From NCBI RefSeq assembly GCF_001277295.1, contig NZ_CP011456.1, forward strand, positions 2,170,001 to 2,234,000: a stretch of DNA of 64,000 bases. The letters run 5' to 3'. How positions within the stretch are numbered: position 1 is the stretch's first letter; each line of letters opens with the position of its first letter. This stretch comes from Anabaena sp. WA102. GTDB taxonomy: Bacteria; Cyanobacteriota; Cyanobacteriia; Cyanobacteriales; Nostocaceae. The notes beneath the pieces were generated by a model that was not told the DNA's origin, made no database searches, and saw only the letters and a list, made by a program, of their open reading frames with translations. Shown in pieces: positions 38,130-46,822 of the stretch. Made by a program: the position numbers and the translations under genes.

Positions 38130-38825
38130 ATGCGTTACCTGGGATTTTTGGTATTATTACCTATTACGCTGGCAACAACTTTTTCTGATCAATTACTCAA
38201 ACATCCAGAATCTACTCTGCCACTGATTGCTAATAAAAATAATCAAACTTCATTAGCACAAACAAATTATCTGTCCACCCTAGAAAAACAAGTAATTGCG
38301 GAAACTAACAAAGTTAGAACAAATCCCCGTTCATATATACCTATTATAGAAAATTATAAAAAACGGTTTCAGGGGAATCGCGTCAAGATTTCTAGTAATA
38401 CCTATTTAATTACCCAAGAAGGTGTAAAACCTGTGGATGAAGCTATAACTTTTTTAAAATCCGTCCGTCCCGTTGGTGCATTACGTAGCTCGAAAGGAAT
38501 GTCTTTAGGTGCGCGAGATCATGTTAAAGACCAAAGACCAAAGGGCGCAACAGGTCATAATGGTAGTGATGGTAGTAACCCTAGCACTCGCATCAATCGT
38601 TATGGTAAATGGCAAAACACCGCTGGGGAAAATATCAGTTATGGACCAAATACAGCCCAAGATATTGTCATGCAACTAATAATTGATGATGGTGTACCTT
38701 CTCGTGGACATCGGAAAAATATTTTTAATCCATCTTTTCGGGTAACTGGTGTGGCTTATGGTTCTCATAAACAGTACAGAACTATCTGTGTAATTACTTA
38801 TGCTGGTGGTTATATAGAAAAATAG
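38130..38825 (+). CDS. secreted CAP (SCP/PR-1-like) domain protein
   Basis: 231 residues, with a GAGG site 7 bases before the ATG. A signal peptide (MRYLGFLVLLPITLATTFS) is followed by the CAP domain: LEKQVIAETNKVRTNP, RSSKGMSLGARDHVKDQ, TAGENISYG, GHRKNIFNP, CVITYAGG. The His and Glu of the CAP pocket are present (DHVKD, GEN, GHR). Bacterial CAP proteins are extracellular with mostly unknown targets. It is followed by a close paralogue 75 bases downstream. Confidence 0.9.
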   Translation: MRYLGFLVLLPITLATTFSDQLLKHPESTLPLIANKNNQTSLAQTNYLSTLEKQVIAETNKVRTNPRSYIPIIENYKKRFQGNRVKISSNTYLITQEGVKPVDEAITFLKSVRPVGALRSSKGMSLGARDHVKDQRPKGATGHNGSDGSNPSTRINRYGKWQNTAGENISYGPNTAQDIVMQLIIDDGVPSRGHRKNIFNPSFRVTGVAYGSHKQYRTICVITYAGGYIEK

Positions 38826-38900
38826 ATTTTTGATTCTCAAGATTTACACGGAAGATTTATGATTAACCCATAGCGTCTATCTTCCACCTGTAGGTAATCA

Positions 38901-39479
38901 ATGACTCAGGCAAATTTGACCATTCTCTCCGATTTAGAACAGAAAGTAATTGCCGAAATGAACCTGGTGCGGACAAATCCTGCCGCTTATATACCACTTC
39001 TAGAAAGCTGGAAACAGAAATTTGAAGGCACAAAAATCAAAATCGCGGCAAATTCCTATTTACAAACCAAAGAAGGAGTTGTAGCTGTTGATGAGGCGAT
39101 CGCTTTCCTTAAATCTACCACTCCCATCATTGTCTTACATCCCTCCACAGGAATGTCTTTAGCCGCAAAAGATCACGTCAAAGACCAAGGCGTAAAAGGT
39201 GGTATCGGTCATAATGGTAGTGACAGCAGTGATCCCTTTACCCGTTTAAATCGTTATGGTCAATGGCAAAGCACCGCCGGCGAAAACATCAGCTATGGTC
39301 AGAAAACAGCCCCAGATATCATCATGCAATTGATAATTGATGATGGAGTCCCCTCCCGTGGCCATCGCAAAAACATTTTTAACCCAGCTTTTCATACAAC
39401 TGGCGTTGCTTACGGCAATCACATCACCTATGCAACTATGTGTGTAATTACTTACGCTGGCGGTTACATCGAAAAATAA
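38901..39479 (+). CDS. CAP domain protein lacking a signal peptide
   Basis: 192 residues, clearly a tandem duplicate of the upstream gene (same LEQKVIAEMNLVRTNP, GMSLAAKDHVKDQ, TAGENISYG, DDGVPSRGHRKNIFNP and the same C-terminal AGGYIEK). It starts directly before the CAP domain with MTQANLTILSD, without a hydrophobic leader. It may act inside the cell, use another route, or have lost its leader. It is probably co-transcribed with the first copy. Confidence 0.88.
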   Translation: MTQANLTILSDLEQKVIAEMNLVRTNPAAYIPLLESWKQKFEGTKIKIAANSYLQTKEGVVAVDEAIAFLKSTTPIIVLHPSTGMSLAAKDHVKDQGVKGGIGHNGSDSSDPFTRLNRYGQWQSTAGENISYGQKTAPDIIMQLIIDDGVPSRGHRKNIFNPAFHTTGVAYGNHITYATMCVITYAGGYIEK

Positions 39480-39601
39480 ATAACGTAGGGGCGCAGGGTC
39501 TACGCCCAATAAAGAGTTAACCTTTGCGCCTTTGCTTCTTTGCGCCTACCCTGCGGGATCTCTAAGAGAGATTGCGCGAAACATAACTTATATGGACATT
39601 T

Positions 39602-40444
39602 ATGGGAAATCACACACCTAGAACCGTACCACTTAACTTCTACACCCAAGGTCAAGGATTTCCCATACTTGGTTTACATGGACATCCTGGTTCGGGACGT
39701 AGCCTTTCCGTCTTCACCAATCATTTATCACAACACTACCAAACCATTGCCCCAGATTTACGCGGATACGGCAAAAGTCGGTTTCAGGGTAAATTTGCAA
39801 TGCAAGACCATTTAGACGATATAGAAGCCCTATTAGATCGGTTGAAAATAGAAAAATGCTTAGTATTGGGATGGTCGCTAGGAGGCATTTTAGCGATGGA
39901 ACTAGCCATGCGTCTACCCCAACGCATCACAGGCTTAATTTTAGTAGCCACAGCCGCTAGACCTTGGGGCAATCATCCCCGAATTTCTTGGAAAGACAAT
40001 ATTTATACAGGAATTGCAGGTATATTAAACTATATGAAACCCAGTTGGCAATGGAATATTAATACTTTTGGCAAGCGATCGCTCTTTCGCTACTTGATTC
40101 AACAACACACATCCACAGCTTACAATTACATAGCTAGGGATGCCCTACCAGCCTACTTACAAACCTCATCAGCCGCTACAAATGCCCTCTACAGTGCCAT
40201 TAGAGCAGGTTATAATCGCACCCCAGACCTTTGGCAAATTCAATGTCCCAGCCTAGTGCTTGCTGGTGAACAAGATCGCCACATTACCGCTGATGCCAGT
40301 TTAGAAACAGCCCGACACATTAACAACTCCCAATGGCAATGTTACCCCAACACAGCCCATCTTTTTCCTTGGGAAATACCCCAACAGTTATTAGGAGACA
40401 TTGACAATTGGTTAGCCAATAACCACCAAATCATGAAAGTTTAA
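39602..40444 (+). CDS. alpha/beta-hydrolase
   Basis: 280 residues. Oxyanion motif LGLHGHPGSG, nucleophile Ser92 in GWSLGG, acid Asp225 (GEQDRH) and His253 (NTAHLFPWE) complete the triad. The lid region (residues 130-190) is helical. The substrate cannot be told from sequence; similarity is to the broad esterase / peroxidase-like / BioH-like group. No signal peptide. It is preceded by a 120-base spacer that contains a GGGGCGCAGGG repeat fragment. Confidence 0.85.
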   Translation: MGNHTPRTVPLNFYTQGQGFPILGLHGHPGSGRSLSVFTNHLSQHYQTIAPDLRGYGKSRFQGKFAMQDHLDDIEALLDRLKIEKCLVLGWSLGGILAMELAMRLPQRITGLILVATAARPWGNHPRISWKDNIYTGIAGILNYMKPSWQWNINTFGKRSLFRYLIQQHTSTAYNYIARDALPAYLQTSSAATNALYSAIRAGYNRTPDLWQIQCPSLVLAGEQDRHITADASLETARHINNSQWQCYPNTAHLFPWEIPQQLLGDIDNWLANNHQIMKV

Positions 40445-40455
40445 ATTAGGCATAA

Positions 40456-40484
40456 CTCGTTCCCAGGATTAGCCTGGGAACGAT
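40456..40484. terminator. hairpin between convergent genes
   Basis: CGTTCCCAGG and CCTGGGAACG form a perfect 10-bp stem with a 5-base loop, between the stop of the hydrolase (plus) and the DUF1816 gene (minus). It could serve both as a terminator and is also similar to palindromes inside element R1. Confidence 0.45.
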
Positions 40485-40510
40485 AACAGCCTCTGGAATT
40501 GGTAATTAGA

Positions 40511-40813
40511 CTAATTTTGACCGCTAAAGACAGGCTTTACTTTACGGTCAATCCATTCCCCCAAATCTTCAGCAATTGTTAAAACAGTAGGCTTACAGCG
40601 TTTGATATTCACTATAATTCCCTGCGCCCCTTCAATTTCCAAATCCTCTACATAGCCATTGCTGGCTTTAGTAGCTGCCGCAGAACTGAAAAATGGACCG
40701 AAGTAGTATGTACAACTGGGATTTTGTGTAACAACTTCTACCCACCAAGCAAGACCGAGTCCATTGAATGTACTAATTAACCTCTCTTGGAAGTTATGCC
40801 AAATCGTTGTCAT
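40511..40813 (-). CDS. DUF1816 protein
   Basis: About 100 residues from the ATG at 40,813 (MTTIWHNFQE); an upstream in-frame codon at 40,855 is less likely. The signature WWVEVVTQNPSCTYYFGPF followed by GYVEDLEIEGAQGI is characteristic of DUF1816, a family restricted largely to cyanobacteria and resembling the CpcD-like linker fold. It may relate to phycobilisome or thylakoid function, but the role is unproven. Confidence 0.88.
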   Translation of the reverse strand: MTTIWHNFQERLISTFNGLGLAWWVEVVTQNPSCTYYFGPFFSSAAATKASNGYVEDLEIEGAQGIIVNIKRCKPTVLTIAEDLGEWIDRKVKPVFSGQN

Positions 40814-40925
40814 AGTTTTCGCCGATTTATAAACGTGATAACTGGGCGTGTGCAAATAGATTAAATTTATTGTCTTTTACAGTTGCTGACTTCGCAGACA
40901 AATATCCACGAGATCAGCTTTTGTA

Positions 40926-42506
40926 CTATTGTTTTTTCAAAGCAATTGTCTGTAGTTTATCAAGATACAGTGTATTCTGCGATTTTTGACGATAAATTTC
41001 GTAAAGTGCCATACCAGTTGCCACCGACGCATTGAGGCTAGGAGTCTTACCTTGTAAGGGAATAGACACCAAAACATCACAGGAACGTTGTGTCAACATC
41101 CCCAGACCTTCGCCTTCACCACCCACAACTAAAACCACCGGTCCGCTAAACTTAACACTTTGTAATGGTTCGCTACCTGTAACCGCAGTTCCATAAATCC
41201 AAAAGCCTTGTTCTTTTAACTGTTCTAAAGCGCGACCCAGGTTGACAACTCTAGATACAGGAAAGGTTTCTAATGCACCTGCCGCCACTTTTACGACAGT
41301 AGAAGTAATTCCCGCTGCTCTTCTTTGGGGAATCACCAAACCATGAGCGCCAATAGCTTCCGCCGTGCGAATAATCGCCCCTAAATTATGGGGATCAGTA
41401 ATACCATCAGCAACTACAATGACAGGATCAGTAATAGATTTGGACTTAGCAATCAGGTCTTCTAATTCAATATAGGCATAAGGAGCAATTTGAGCCGCTA
41501 TTCCTTGGTGGTTAGCGCGACCAGTAATTTGGTCTAACCGCATTGGTTCAACTTCATCAATCACTGCGCCATTATCCTTGGCTTGCAAAATCAAATGATG
41601 GAATCTGGGATCATAACGAAGACGAGTAGTAATCCAAAGACGGTTAATACTGCGTTCATTTTCCAACGCCGTCAAAACTGGATGACGACCATAGATTAAA
41701 TCAGTCTCTTCTGTGGATGTAATTTCTGGAAGTTCCTGGGAAGACTGATAAGAAGGACGATATCTACTGGTGAAGGATTTACCTTCATTTGCTAAGGTGA
41801 TTTCTGAGGATGGTTCAGAACCGTAGCGAGAGCGGGGTTTAACTGAGAATGATTTACCTTCTCTGTCTCCTCTACCTTCTGGGGATGGTTCAGAACCGTA
41901 GCGAGAGCGGGGTTTAACTGAGAATGATTTACCTTCTCTGTCTCCTCTCACTTCTGGGGATGGTTCAGAACCGTAGCGAGAGCGAGGTTTAACTGAGAAT
42001 GATTTACCTTCTCTGTCTCCTCTACCTTCTGGGGATGGTTCAGAACCGTAGCGAGATGTCCGAGGTTTAACTGAGAATGATTTACCTTCTCTGTCTCCTC
42101 TACCTTCTGAGGATGGTTCAGAACCATAGCGAGAGCGGGGTTTTGCGGAATAGGATTTACCTTCTCTGTCTCCTCTAACTTCTGGGGATGGTTCAGAACC
42201 GTAGCGAGAGCGAGGTTTAGCAGAATAGGATTTACCTTCTCTGTCTACCCTAACCTCTGGGGATGGTTCAGAACCGTAGCGAGAGCGGGGTTTTGCAGAA
42301 TAGGATTTACCTTCTCTGTCTCCTCTAACTTCTGGAGATGGTTCAGAAGCATAGCGAGATGTCCGGGGTTTAACGGAAAGGGGTTTACCATCACTTTTGC
42401 CTTGATTACGGCTAGGTTGAGGCACAACGCGTTTGCCCTTGATTTTCACTGGCTGACCACGTTTTGGTTGTCCGCCGGCATGATTTTTCTTTGGTTGACT
42501 TGTCAT
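40926..42506 (-). CDS. rlmB: 23S rRNA (guanosine-2'-O)-methyltransferase with repetitive N-terminal extension
   Basis: 526 residues. The C-terminal 270 residues are a complete SpoU/TrmH-type enzyme: substrate-binding domain from DLIYGRHPVLTALE, then knot motifs DPHNLGAIIRTAEA, VVGGEGEGL and PLQGKTPSLNASVATG. RlmB 2'-O-methylates a guanosine in 23S rRNA domain V (G2251 in E. coli). The N-terminal 245 residues are a basic, disordered low-complexity region built from eight 25-residue units (GDREGKSFSVKPRSRYGSEP). Extensions with Lys/Arg/Ser repeats occur in cyanobacterial RlmB, but the near-perfect repetition here shows recent expansion. It lies downstream of mrnC, another rRNA-processing gene. 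Confidence 0.93.
   Translation of the reverse strand: MTSQPKKNHAGGQPKRGQPVKIKGKRVVPQPSRNQGKSDGKPLSVKPRTSRYASEPSPEVRGDREGKSYSAKPRSRYGSEPSPEVRVDREGKSYSAKPRSRYGSEPSPEVRGDREGKSYSAKPRSRYGSEPSSEGRGDREGKSFSVKPRTSRYGSEPSPEGRGDREGKSFSVKPRSRYGSEPSPEVRGDREGKSFSVKPRSRYGSEPSPEGRGDREGKSFSVKPRSRYGSEPSSEITLANEGKSFTSRYRPSYQSSQELPEITSTEETDLIYGRHPVLTALENERSINRLWITTRLRYDPRFHHLILQAKDNGAVIDEVEPMRLDQITGRANHQGIAAQIAPYAYIELEDLIAKSKSITDPVIVVADGITDPHNLGAIIRTAEAIGAHGLVIPQRRAAGITSTVVKVAAGALETFPVSRVVNLGRALEQLKEQGFWIYGTAVTGSEPLQSVKFSGPVVLVVGGEGEGLGMLTQRSCDVLVSIPLQGKTPSLNASVATGMALYEIYRQKSQNTLYLDKLQTIALKKQ
41800..42360 (-). repeat. 75-bp minisatellite in rlmB, 8 units
   Basis: GATGGTTCAGAA recurs at about 41,809, 41,884, 41,959, 42,034, 42,112, 42,187, 42,262 and 42,337, a 75-bp period with one 78-bp step. 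Units are 90 per cent or more alike by eye and keep the reading frame. Confidence 0.92.
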
Positions 42507-42604
42507 AACAGTATTGAGGTTTGATTTAAATGAGTGAACAGCCCGATGACATCAATTTAATGAACCATTACAAATCAGTAACAATCGCCAGATGTAGCTT
42601 CTCA

Positions 42605-43084
42605 CTATTTCTCTAGGGGAAGTTTTTGTAATAGCTCGGTTAAACGGGGGTAATCAGTAAGATATAGGTAGCCAACTAAGGTTTCTAAACTAGTTGCCTG
42701 TTGATAAATTTCGGGATTTAGTCGTTTATGACGACTCGTAGCAGAGTTACGACCTCTGCGAACAATTTCTAATTCGTTACTCCTCAAGTAAGGAGTTAAC
42801 ATTCGCAAATGTAGCGCTTGTGTTTCTGCTCTTACCTGATCCACTACGGAACGATGGTAATTTTCCAATCGTTGTTGTGGCCACAGATAAAACATTCTAA
42901 CATATAATTCGTAAATTGCGTCCCCCAAGTAGGCTAATGCTGAAGGAGATATCTGTTTTATTTGGGCTGGGGATATTTGCTGGGGTAGTTGCGTCGCATT
43001 TACCAACCACGGGTAAATCTCTGATGAATGCTGTGTAGCGGTTTCATCTTCTTCGTGTTCGCCTGTTTCCTCCTTGGACTTCAC
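42605..43084 (-). CDS. mrnC: Mini-ribonuclease III
   Basis: 159 residues with a GTG start preceded at some distance by AAGGA. The core is a single RNase III catalytic domain without a dsRNA-binding domain: ISPSALAYLGDAIYELYVR (catalytic Asp and Glu), then VRAETQALHL and RRGRNSATSRHKR, and the second acidic site in TSLETLVGYLYL. MrnC processes the ends of 23S rRNA precursors in Bacillus; cyanobacterial relatives are conserved. The first 25 residues are acidic and variable. The downstream rlmB repeats an arrangement also found in Firmicutes. Confidence 0.92.
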   Translation of the reverse strand: MKSKEETGEHEEDETATQHSSEIYPWLVNATQLPQQISPAQIKQISPSALAYLGDAIYELYVRMFYLWPQQRLENYHRSVVDQVRAETQALHLRMLTPYLRSNELEIVRRGRNSATSRHKRLNPEIYQQATSLETLVGYLYLTDYPRLTELLQKLPLEK

Positions 43085-43286
43085 AGATTAATCATTCCTT
43101 AAGAAAGCACTACATCGGGAGACAATTTTTGCCGTCATTATCTAAAACAACTTAAATTATATTTAACTCTCAACATAATACATTAAATGGGGGTTCTTCT
43201 TTGAGATGGGGGTGTGTAGTTGAATGAGATCCAGAATCTGAGATAAAAGCCATACGGAAAGAGACTCCTAACTTCTACTGTAATCC

Positions 43287-43330
43287 AAAAATTAAGCTAT
43301 CCAGATTTGACATCGGATAGCTTAATTTAG
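43287..43330 (-). terminator. Rho-independent terminator of the STAS gene
   Basis: On the minus strand AAATTAAGCTATCC pairs perfectly with GGATAGCTTAATTT around a 12-base loop, followed by TTTGG. It begins 18 bases after the STAS stop codon. Confidence 0.7.
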
Positions 43331-43347
43331 ATTTTCCATTCAAGCAA

Positions 43348-43725
43348 TCAATCTGCTGGGATGTTTTCTAGGGCTGCCTCAACTGAAACTTGTAGGGAGA
43401 GAAACTTTTCTAAACGAACAAGCTTAACCGTTTGGGTGACACGAGCATTAGTGACAATTTGGAAACTGCCTTCACTTTGAGATTCAGGTTTAGCCAGTTT
43501 GGCTAGTCTTACAAGCGCACCTAAGCCAGAGCTATCCACAAAGTCAATACGTGAGAGGTCTAAAATGATGTTTTTTGGACCTTCCTCGATTTTACTGCCA
43601 ATTACTTTAGTGAATGTCGGCTCAGAGAAAGCGTCTAATAAACCTGTGAGGCGTAATAGCTGACAGCTATCGCGGACTTCGCGTGTACCTCTCAGGCTCA
43701 CGGTTAGATTTAATGGTTCAGCTAT
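43348..43725 (-). CDS. STAS-domain anti-sigma factor antagonist
   Basis: At least 117 residues from an in-frame GTG at 43,701, but the only good ribosome site (GAGGAG at 43,732-43,737) is 30 bases away and sits 6 bases ahead of an in-frame ATA at 43,725 (and 3 ahead of ATC at 43,728); no in-frame ATG exists there. The fold is a single STAS domain with the phosphorylatable serine motif DFVDSSGLGAL (as in SpoIIAA/RsbV), and the strand pattern NIILDLSRI. Such proteins bind anti-sigma factors or act in partner-switch phosphorelays. The adjacent gene does not encode a kinase. Confidence 0.85.
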   Translation of the reverse strand: MAEPLNLTVSLRGTREVRDSCQLLRLTGLLDAFSEPTFTKVIGSKIEEGPKNIILDLSRIDFVDSSGLGALVRLAKLAKPESQSEGSFQIVTNARVTQTVKLVRLEKFLSLQVSVEAALENIPAD

Positions 43726-43930
43726 GATTTTCTCCTCGTTCTTTTTACTAAAAGTAAACGTTCTAGTATAGATGGTTTTTGAGCAATTTGTCTATGTTGG
43801 GAACTGGCAAAATTTTTTACTAGTTACCAATGTCCATCATGACCTGGGAATTTTAGATTTTAGATTTTAGATTTTTTGGGGTTTATGGGTTTATGCTTTA
43901 CCTCTGCTGGCATGAATCCAAGTTTGTGAA

Positions 43931-44110
43931 TTTGACACTCTCACTGGCTAAAGCCACTGAGATTCTTGGTTCAACGAGTCCACTTAACTTAGAACCCTTG
44001 CGGTATCTAAGCCAGAGGTGGTTCTCTCCCCAAGCGTTAACTTTCCCCCTGCCCGAAGGTAGTTGCATTACTGCAAATTTTGATTGAGTTTAAATTCTGT
44101 GTCGTCTAGC
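43931..44110 (-). pseudogene. relic of the right end of an IS200/IS605 TnpB-type element
   Basis: Read on the minus strand, this shows GTTAACGCTTGGGG (recalling the VNACGD-type end of TnpB, mutated), then GTTGAACCAAGAATC, a TGGCTTTAGCCA hairpin and the terminal GAGTGTCAA that is typical of TnpB element right ends and of the omega-RNA 3' part. No intact tnpB remains. The rest of 43,726-44,448 has no gene; it holds CATTGAGCTTGTCGAAGTG, a common dispersed motif, near 44,345. Confidence 0.5.
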
Positions 44111-44448
44111 TCCCATGAAGATTTTACCTATTCGGAGGGCAGTCACTAGAACTATGGAATAGAACCCCATATCAACAAGAGTCAAGGTACAGATTGCGGT
44201 TAGGCAGTTAGGTTTTTATACAGGTTGATTACCATTCCTGTTGTGAACAGTATAACACCATTGAGAGCAAAGATAACAAAACTTCGCGCACCTCAACCAA
44301 TCTTCATGAAAAAAAGACTCTATGCGGTTAAAACCGCACGAGCGGTCATTGAGCTTGTCGAAGTGTCGCTTGTATCTCAGGTCTAAAGACACGCTCGCTT
44401 TACGCTTACCGGATGCTCTTCTAAAATCGGCAATCCCAAATCTAAAAT

Positions 44449-45594
44449 TTATTGCCGTGCTGCTTGCATTTTTAGTACAAACTGCTCAAATAAGTAATCG
44501 GCATCATGGGGTCCAGGACTGGCTTCTGGGTGGTACTGGACAGAAAACACAGGTAGGGTCTTGTGACGGACTCCAGCTACGGTCAGATCATTGAGGTTCA
44601 AATGGCTGATTTCAACTGTGGCTGTGGGTAAGGAGTCTGGGTTCAAGGCAAAACTGTGGTTTTGGCTGGTAATTTCCACTCTTTCTTGTAAGCCGGCAGG
44701 TTGATTTAAACCGCGATGTCCAAATTTTAGTTTAAAGGTTTCTGCTCCCAGGGCATGACCTAAAATTTGGTGTCCCATGCAAATGCCAAATATGGGTTTT
44801 TGGCTCTCTAGCAAGGCTCTGGTGGTGTTGATACCTTCTGTGACGGCGGCGGGGTCTCCTGGTCCGTTGGAGAGGAAAATACCATCTGGATTGTATTTGA
44901 GAATTTCTTCTGGTTGTGTATCGGCAGGAACAACTATGACGCGACATCCATAACTGGCGAGACGGCGTAAGATATTCCGCTTGACTCCAAAGTCTAGGGC
45001 GACGACGGTGAAGGTTTCGCTAATTTTAGCTACGGCTTCGGGGTTGAATTCCCAAGGGGTGGTTGTGGCTTCCATCCATTCGTAAACGGTTGGTGTGGTG
45101 ACTTCTTTGACTAGGTTTAAGCCTGTCATGTTGGGTGCTGCTTGTACCATTTCTAACAATTCTGTTTCGTCGAGAATTGCGGTGGAAATGCCGCCATTCA
45201 TGGCTCCAAACATCCGAATTTTCCGGGTGAGGGCGCGGGTATCTATGCCGTAAATACCGGGAATGTGGTGCTGTTGCAGGTAGTTGGGTAGGGATTGGGT
45301 GGAACGCCAGTTACTAGGTTTATGACATATATTGCGAGCGATCGCTCCTTTAATATGGGGTTGATTTGATTCTTCATCTTCGGAATTAATACCAGTGTTT
45401 CCTATTTCGGGATAGGTAAAAATGACGATTTGTCCACAGTAACTAGGATCGGTTAACACTTCTTGATATCCGGTCATACCAGTGTTGAACACGATTTCGC
45501 CAATGGCAGTTCCTGTAGCGCCGAAAGACCAACCACGATAAGTAGAGCCATCTGCTAGGACAAGTAGAGCAGGTACTGCGTCAGATAAGGACAT
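44449..45594 (-). CDS. carA: carbamoyl-phosphate synthase small subunit
   Basis: 381 residues, full length. The N-terminal CPSase domain (LADGSTYRGWSFG, NTGMTGYQEVLTDPSY) is followed by a class I glutamine amidotransferase with nucleophile Cys272 (FGICMGHQ) and His355/Glu357 (VQYHPEA). It releases ammonia from glutamine for the large subunit (CarB, not in this window), feeding arginine and pyrimidine synthesis. The solitary location is normal for cyanobacteria. Confidence 0.97.
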   Translation of the reverse strand: MSLSDAVPALLVLADGSTYRGWSFGATGTAIGEIVFNTGMTGYQEVLTDPSYCGQIVIFTYPEIGNTGINSEDEESNQPHIKGAIARNICHKPSNWRSTQSLPNYLQQHHIPGIYGIDTRALTRKIRMFGAMNGGISTAILDETELLEMVQAAPNMTGLNLVKEVTTPTVYEWMEATTTPWEFNPEAVAKISETFTVVALDFGVKRNILRRLASYGCRVIVVPADTQPEEILKYNPDGIFLSNGPGDPAAVTEGINTTRALLESQKPIFGICMGHQILGHALGAETFKLKFGHRGLNQPAGLQERVEITSQNHSFALNPDSLPTATVEISHLNLNDLTVAGVRHKTLPVFSVQYHPEASPGPHDADYLFEQFVLKMQAARQ

Positions 45595-45690
45595 AGATCA
45601 TTTGTAATTAGTAATTGGAGAGAAAAGAGGGTTTTATATCTTCTATAACTTATTTTTTTAGAAGACAGCAAAGGTATATCTTCTCATGGT

Positions 45691-46119
45691 TTATGAAGGT
45701 GGAGAGTCTATATCTACAATATTCATTTCTATAATTGTCAGTTGCTCTTTCAAGTCCTGGTCGCTAGGTCTTTTAGGGTATTCTTCATGGGTATAAACCC
45801 ATACAGGATAGACAGAACAAGAATTTTGATGAACAACATACATAAATCGGCCTCTACGAGAAGCACCTTGAAGTTCTGGCATCAAAAACCGAATTTTTCT
45901 AAATTCAAAATCTGGTTTGTAAGCACCTTTAGGAAAATTCTCGCTATCTGATTCATCAAAAAGCGGATCTTTTGCAAGAGTCTCTATATACTTTTGTATC
46001 AAAGTCTCAAATGAATCTCTAGCTCTTTTATTTTTTTTGTAGTGAGTTTTAACAAGTTTAACAAGACTAATCTCAAACTTCTGCAATGGCCTTATCGAAT
46101 ATATTTCGCAACCAGGCAC
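45691..46119 (-). CDS. RelE-like toxin candidate
   Basis: Up to 142 residues from GTG at 46,119; an in-frame TTG at 46,086 would reduce the overlap with the upstream gene from 47 to 14 bases and start at LQKFEISLVKLV. The middle part (EFRKIRFLMPELQGASRRGRFMYVVH) has the strand-rich, basic layout of RelE/HigB-type mRNA interferases, but no catalytic set can be assigned with certainty. It overlaps the preceding gene on the same strand, as expected of a toxin-antitoxin operon. Confidence 0.55.
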   Translation of the reverse strand: MPGCEIYSIRPLQKFEISLVKLVKTHYKKNKRARDSFETLIQKYIETLAKDPLFDESDSENFPKGAYKPDFEFRKIRFLMPELQGASRRGRFMYVVHQNSCSVYPVWVYTHEEYPKRPSDQDLKEQLTIIEMNIVDIDSPPS

Positions 46120-46555
46120 TACTATCCTCCGGCTTTACTTCTGGAATCCGTTCGTAATTTAAACGCAATTCCTCTAAAGTATCAGATAAAACAGCCTGAT
46201 AGCCGGGATCATCTTGCTCAATACAATCAAGAATTGTATCAACCAAGAAATCAATAGCATCAATACAAGCATCAAAAGATTCTCTTTGGGAGCTAAGATT
46301 CAAAAAAAGCAAATAAATTTTTGATTTGAGGATATCCAAAAACCCTGTAGCTCCCTGCGTTGGTTCAATAAAAGAGTAGGCAAAATCTGTTAAGTAATCA
46401 CGTTGTTCAGAAGATAAATTGTTCCATTCAGTCTTGATCTCTCTAGATGCTTTCTTTAAACGTGAAGCAATTTCATCAAATTTTGAAGTAGAAGCAACCT
46501 TCTTACCCCGAACTTGATAAATTTGCTCAAAATCAATTAACACTGCGCTAGACAT
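46073..46555 (-). CDS. putative antitoxin partner of the RelE-like gene
   Basis: 160 residues, mainly helical and acidic overall (SSEQRDYLTDFAYSFIEPTQGATGFLDILKSK). No DNA-binding motif of a known antitoxin family is recognised. It precedes and overlaps the toxin-like gene in the same direction. The function as antitoxin is inferred from this arrangement only. Confidence 0.5.
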   Translation of the reverse strand: MSSAVLIDFEQIYQVRGKKVASTSKFDEIASRLKKASREIKTEWNNLSSEQRDYLTDFAYSFIEPTQGATGFLDILKSKIYLLFLNLSSQRESFDACIDAIDFLVDTILDCIEQDDPGYQAVLSDTLEELRLNYERIPEVKPEDSSAWLRNIFDKAIAEV

Positions 46556-46822
46556 GGTTAATACCTCTACTTGTATATAAATGACAACCTTAAATACCTT
46601 TCTAGAGAATATAACTCCTCACGGATAATATCTGGATAATGCCAAATAGACAATATATTCTACATATTGATCGAAAACTCAAAACCTTCCTGTCATTACT
46701 ATACAATCCTTTACAAAAAAATCATGTATATGTATATAAAATTACCAGAAATTCCCAATCAAAACTTTAATTTTAAAATGATTCAATAGTCAAGCATTTT
46801 TAATTGGGTGGGAGGAGTACAC

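Noticed and set aside
39540..39815. A 91-codon plus-strand frame overlapping the hydrolase start
   Set aside because: It overlaps the well-supported alpha/beta-hydrolase in another frame.
43950..43985. GGTTCAACGAGTCC resembling a tRNA T-arm
   Set aside because: No acceptor, D or anticodon arms can be built around it; it belongs to the TnpB-type end. No other tRNA-like sequence was found.
43893..44087. A 64-codon plus-strand frame
   Set aside because: It lies antisense to the TnpB-element relic and has no protein-like character.
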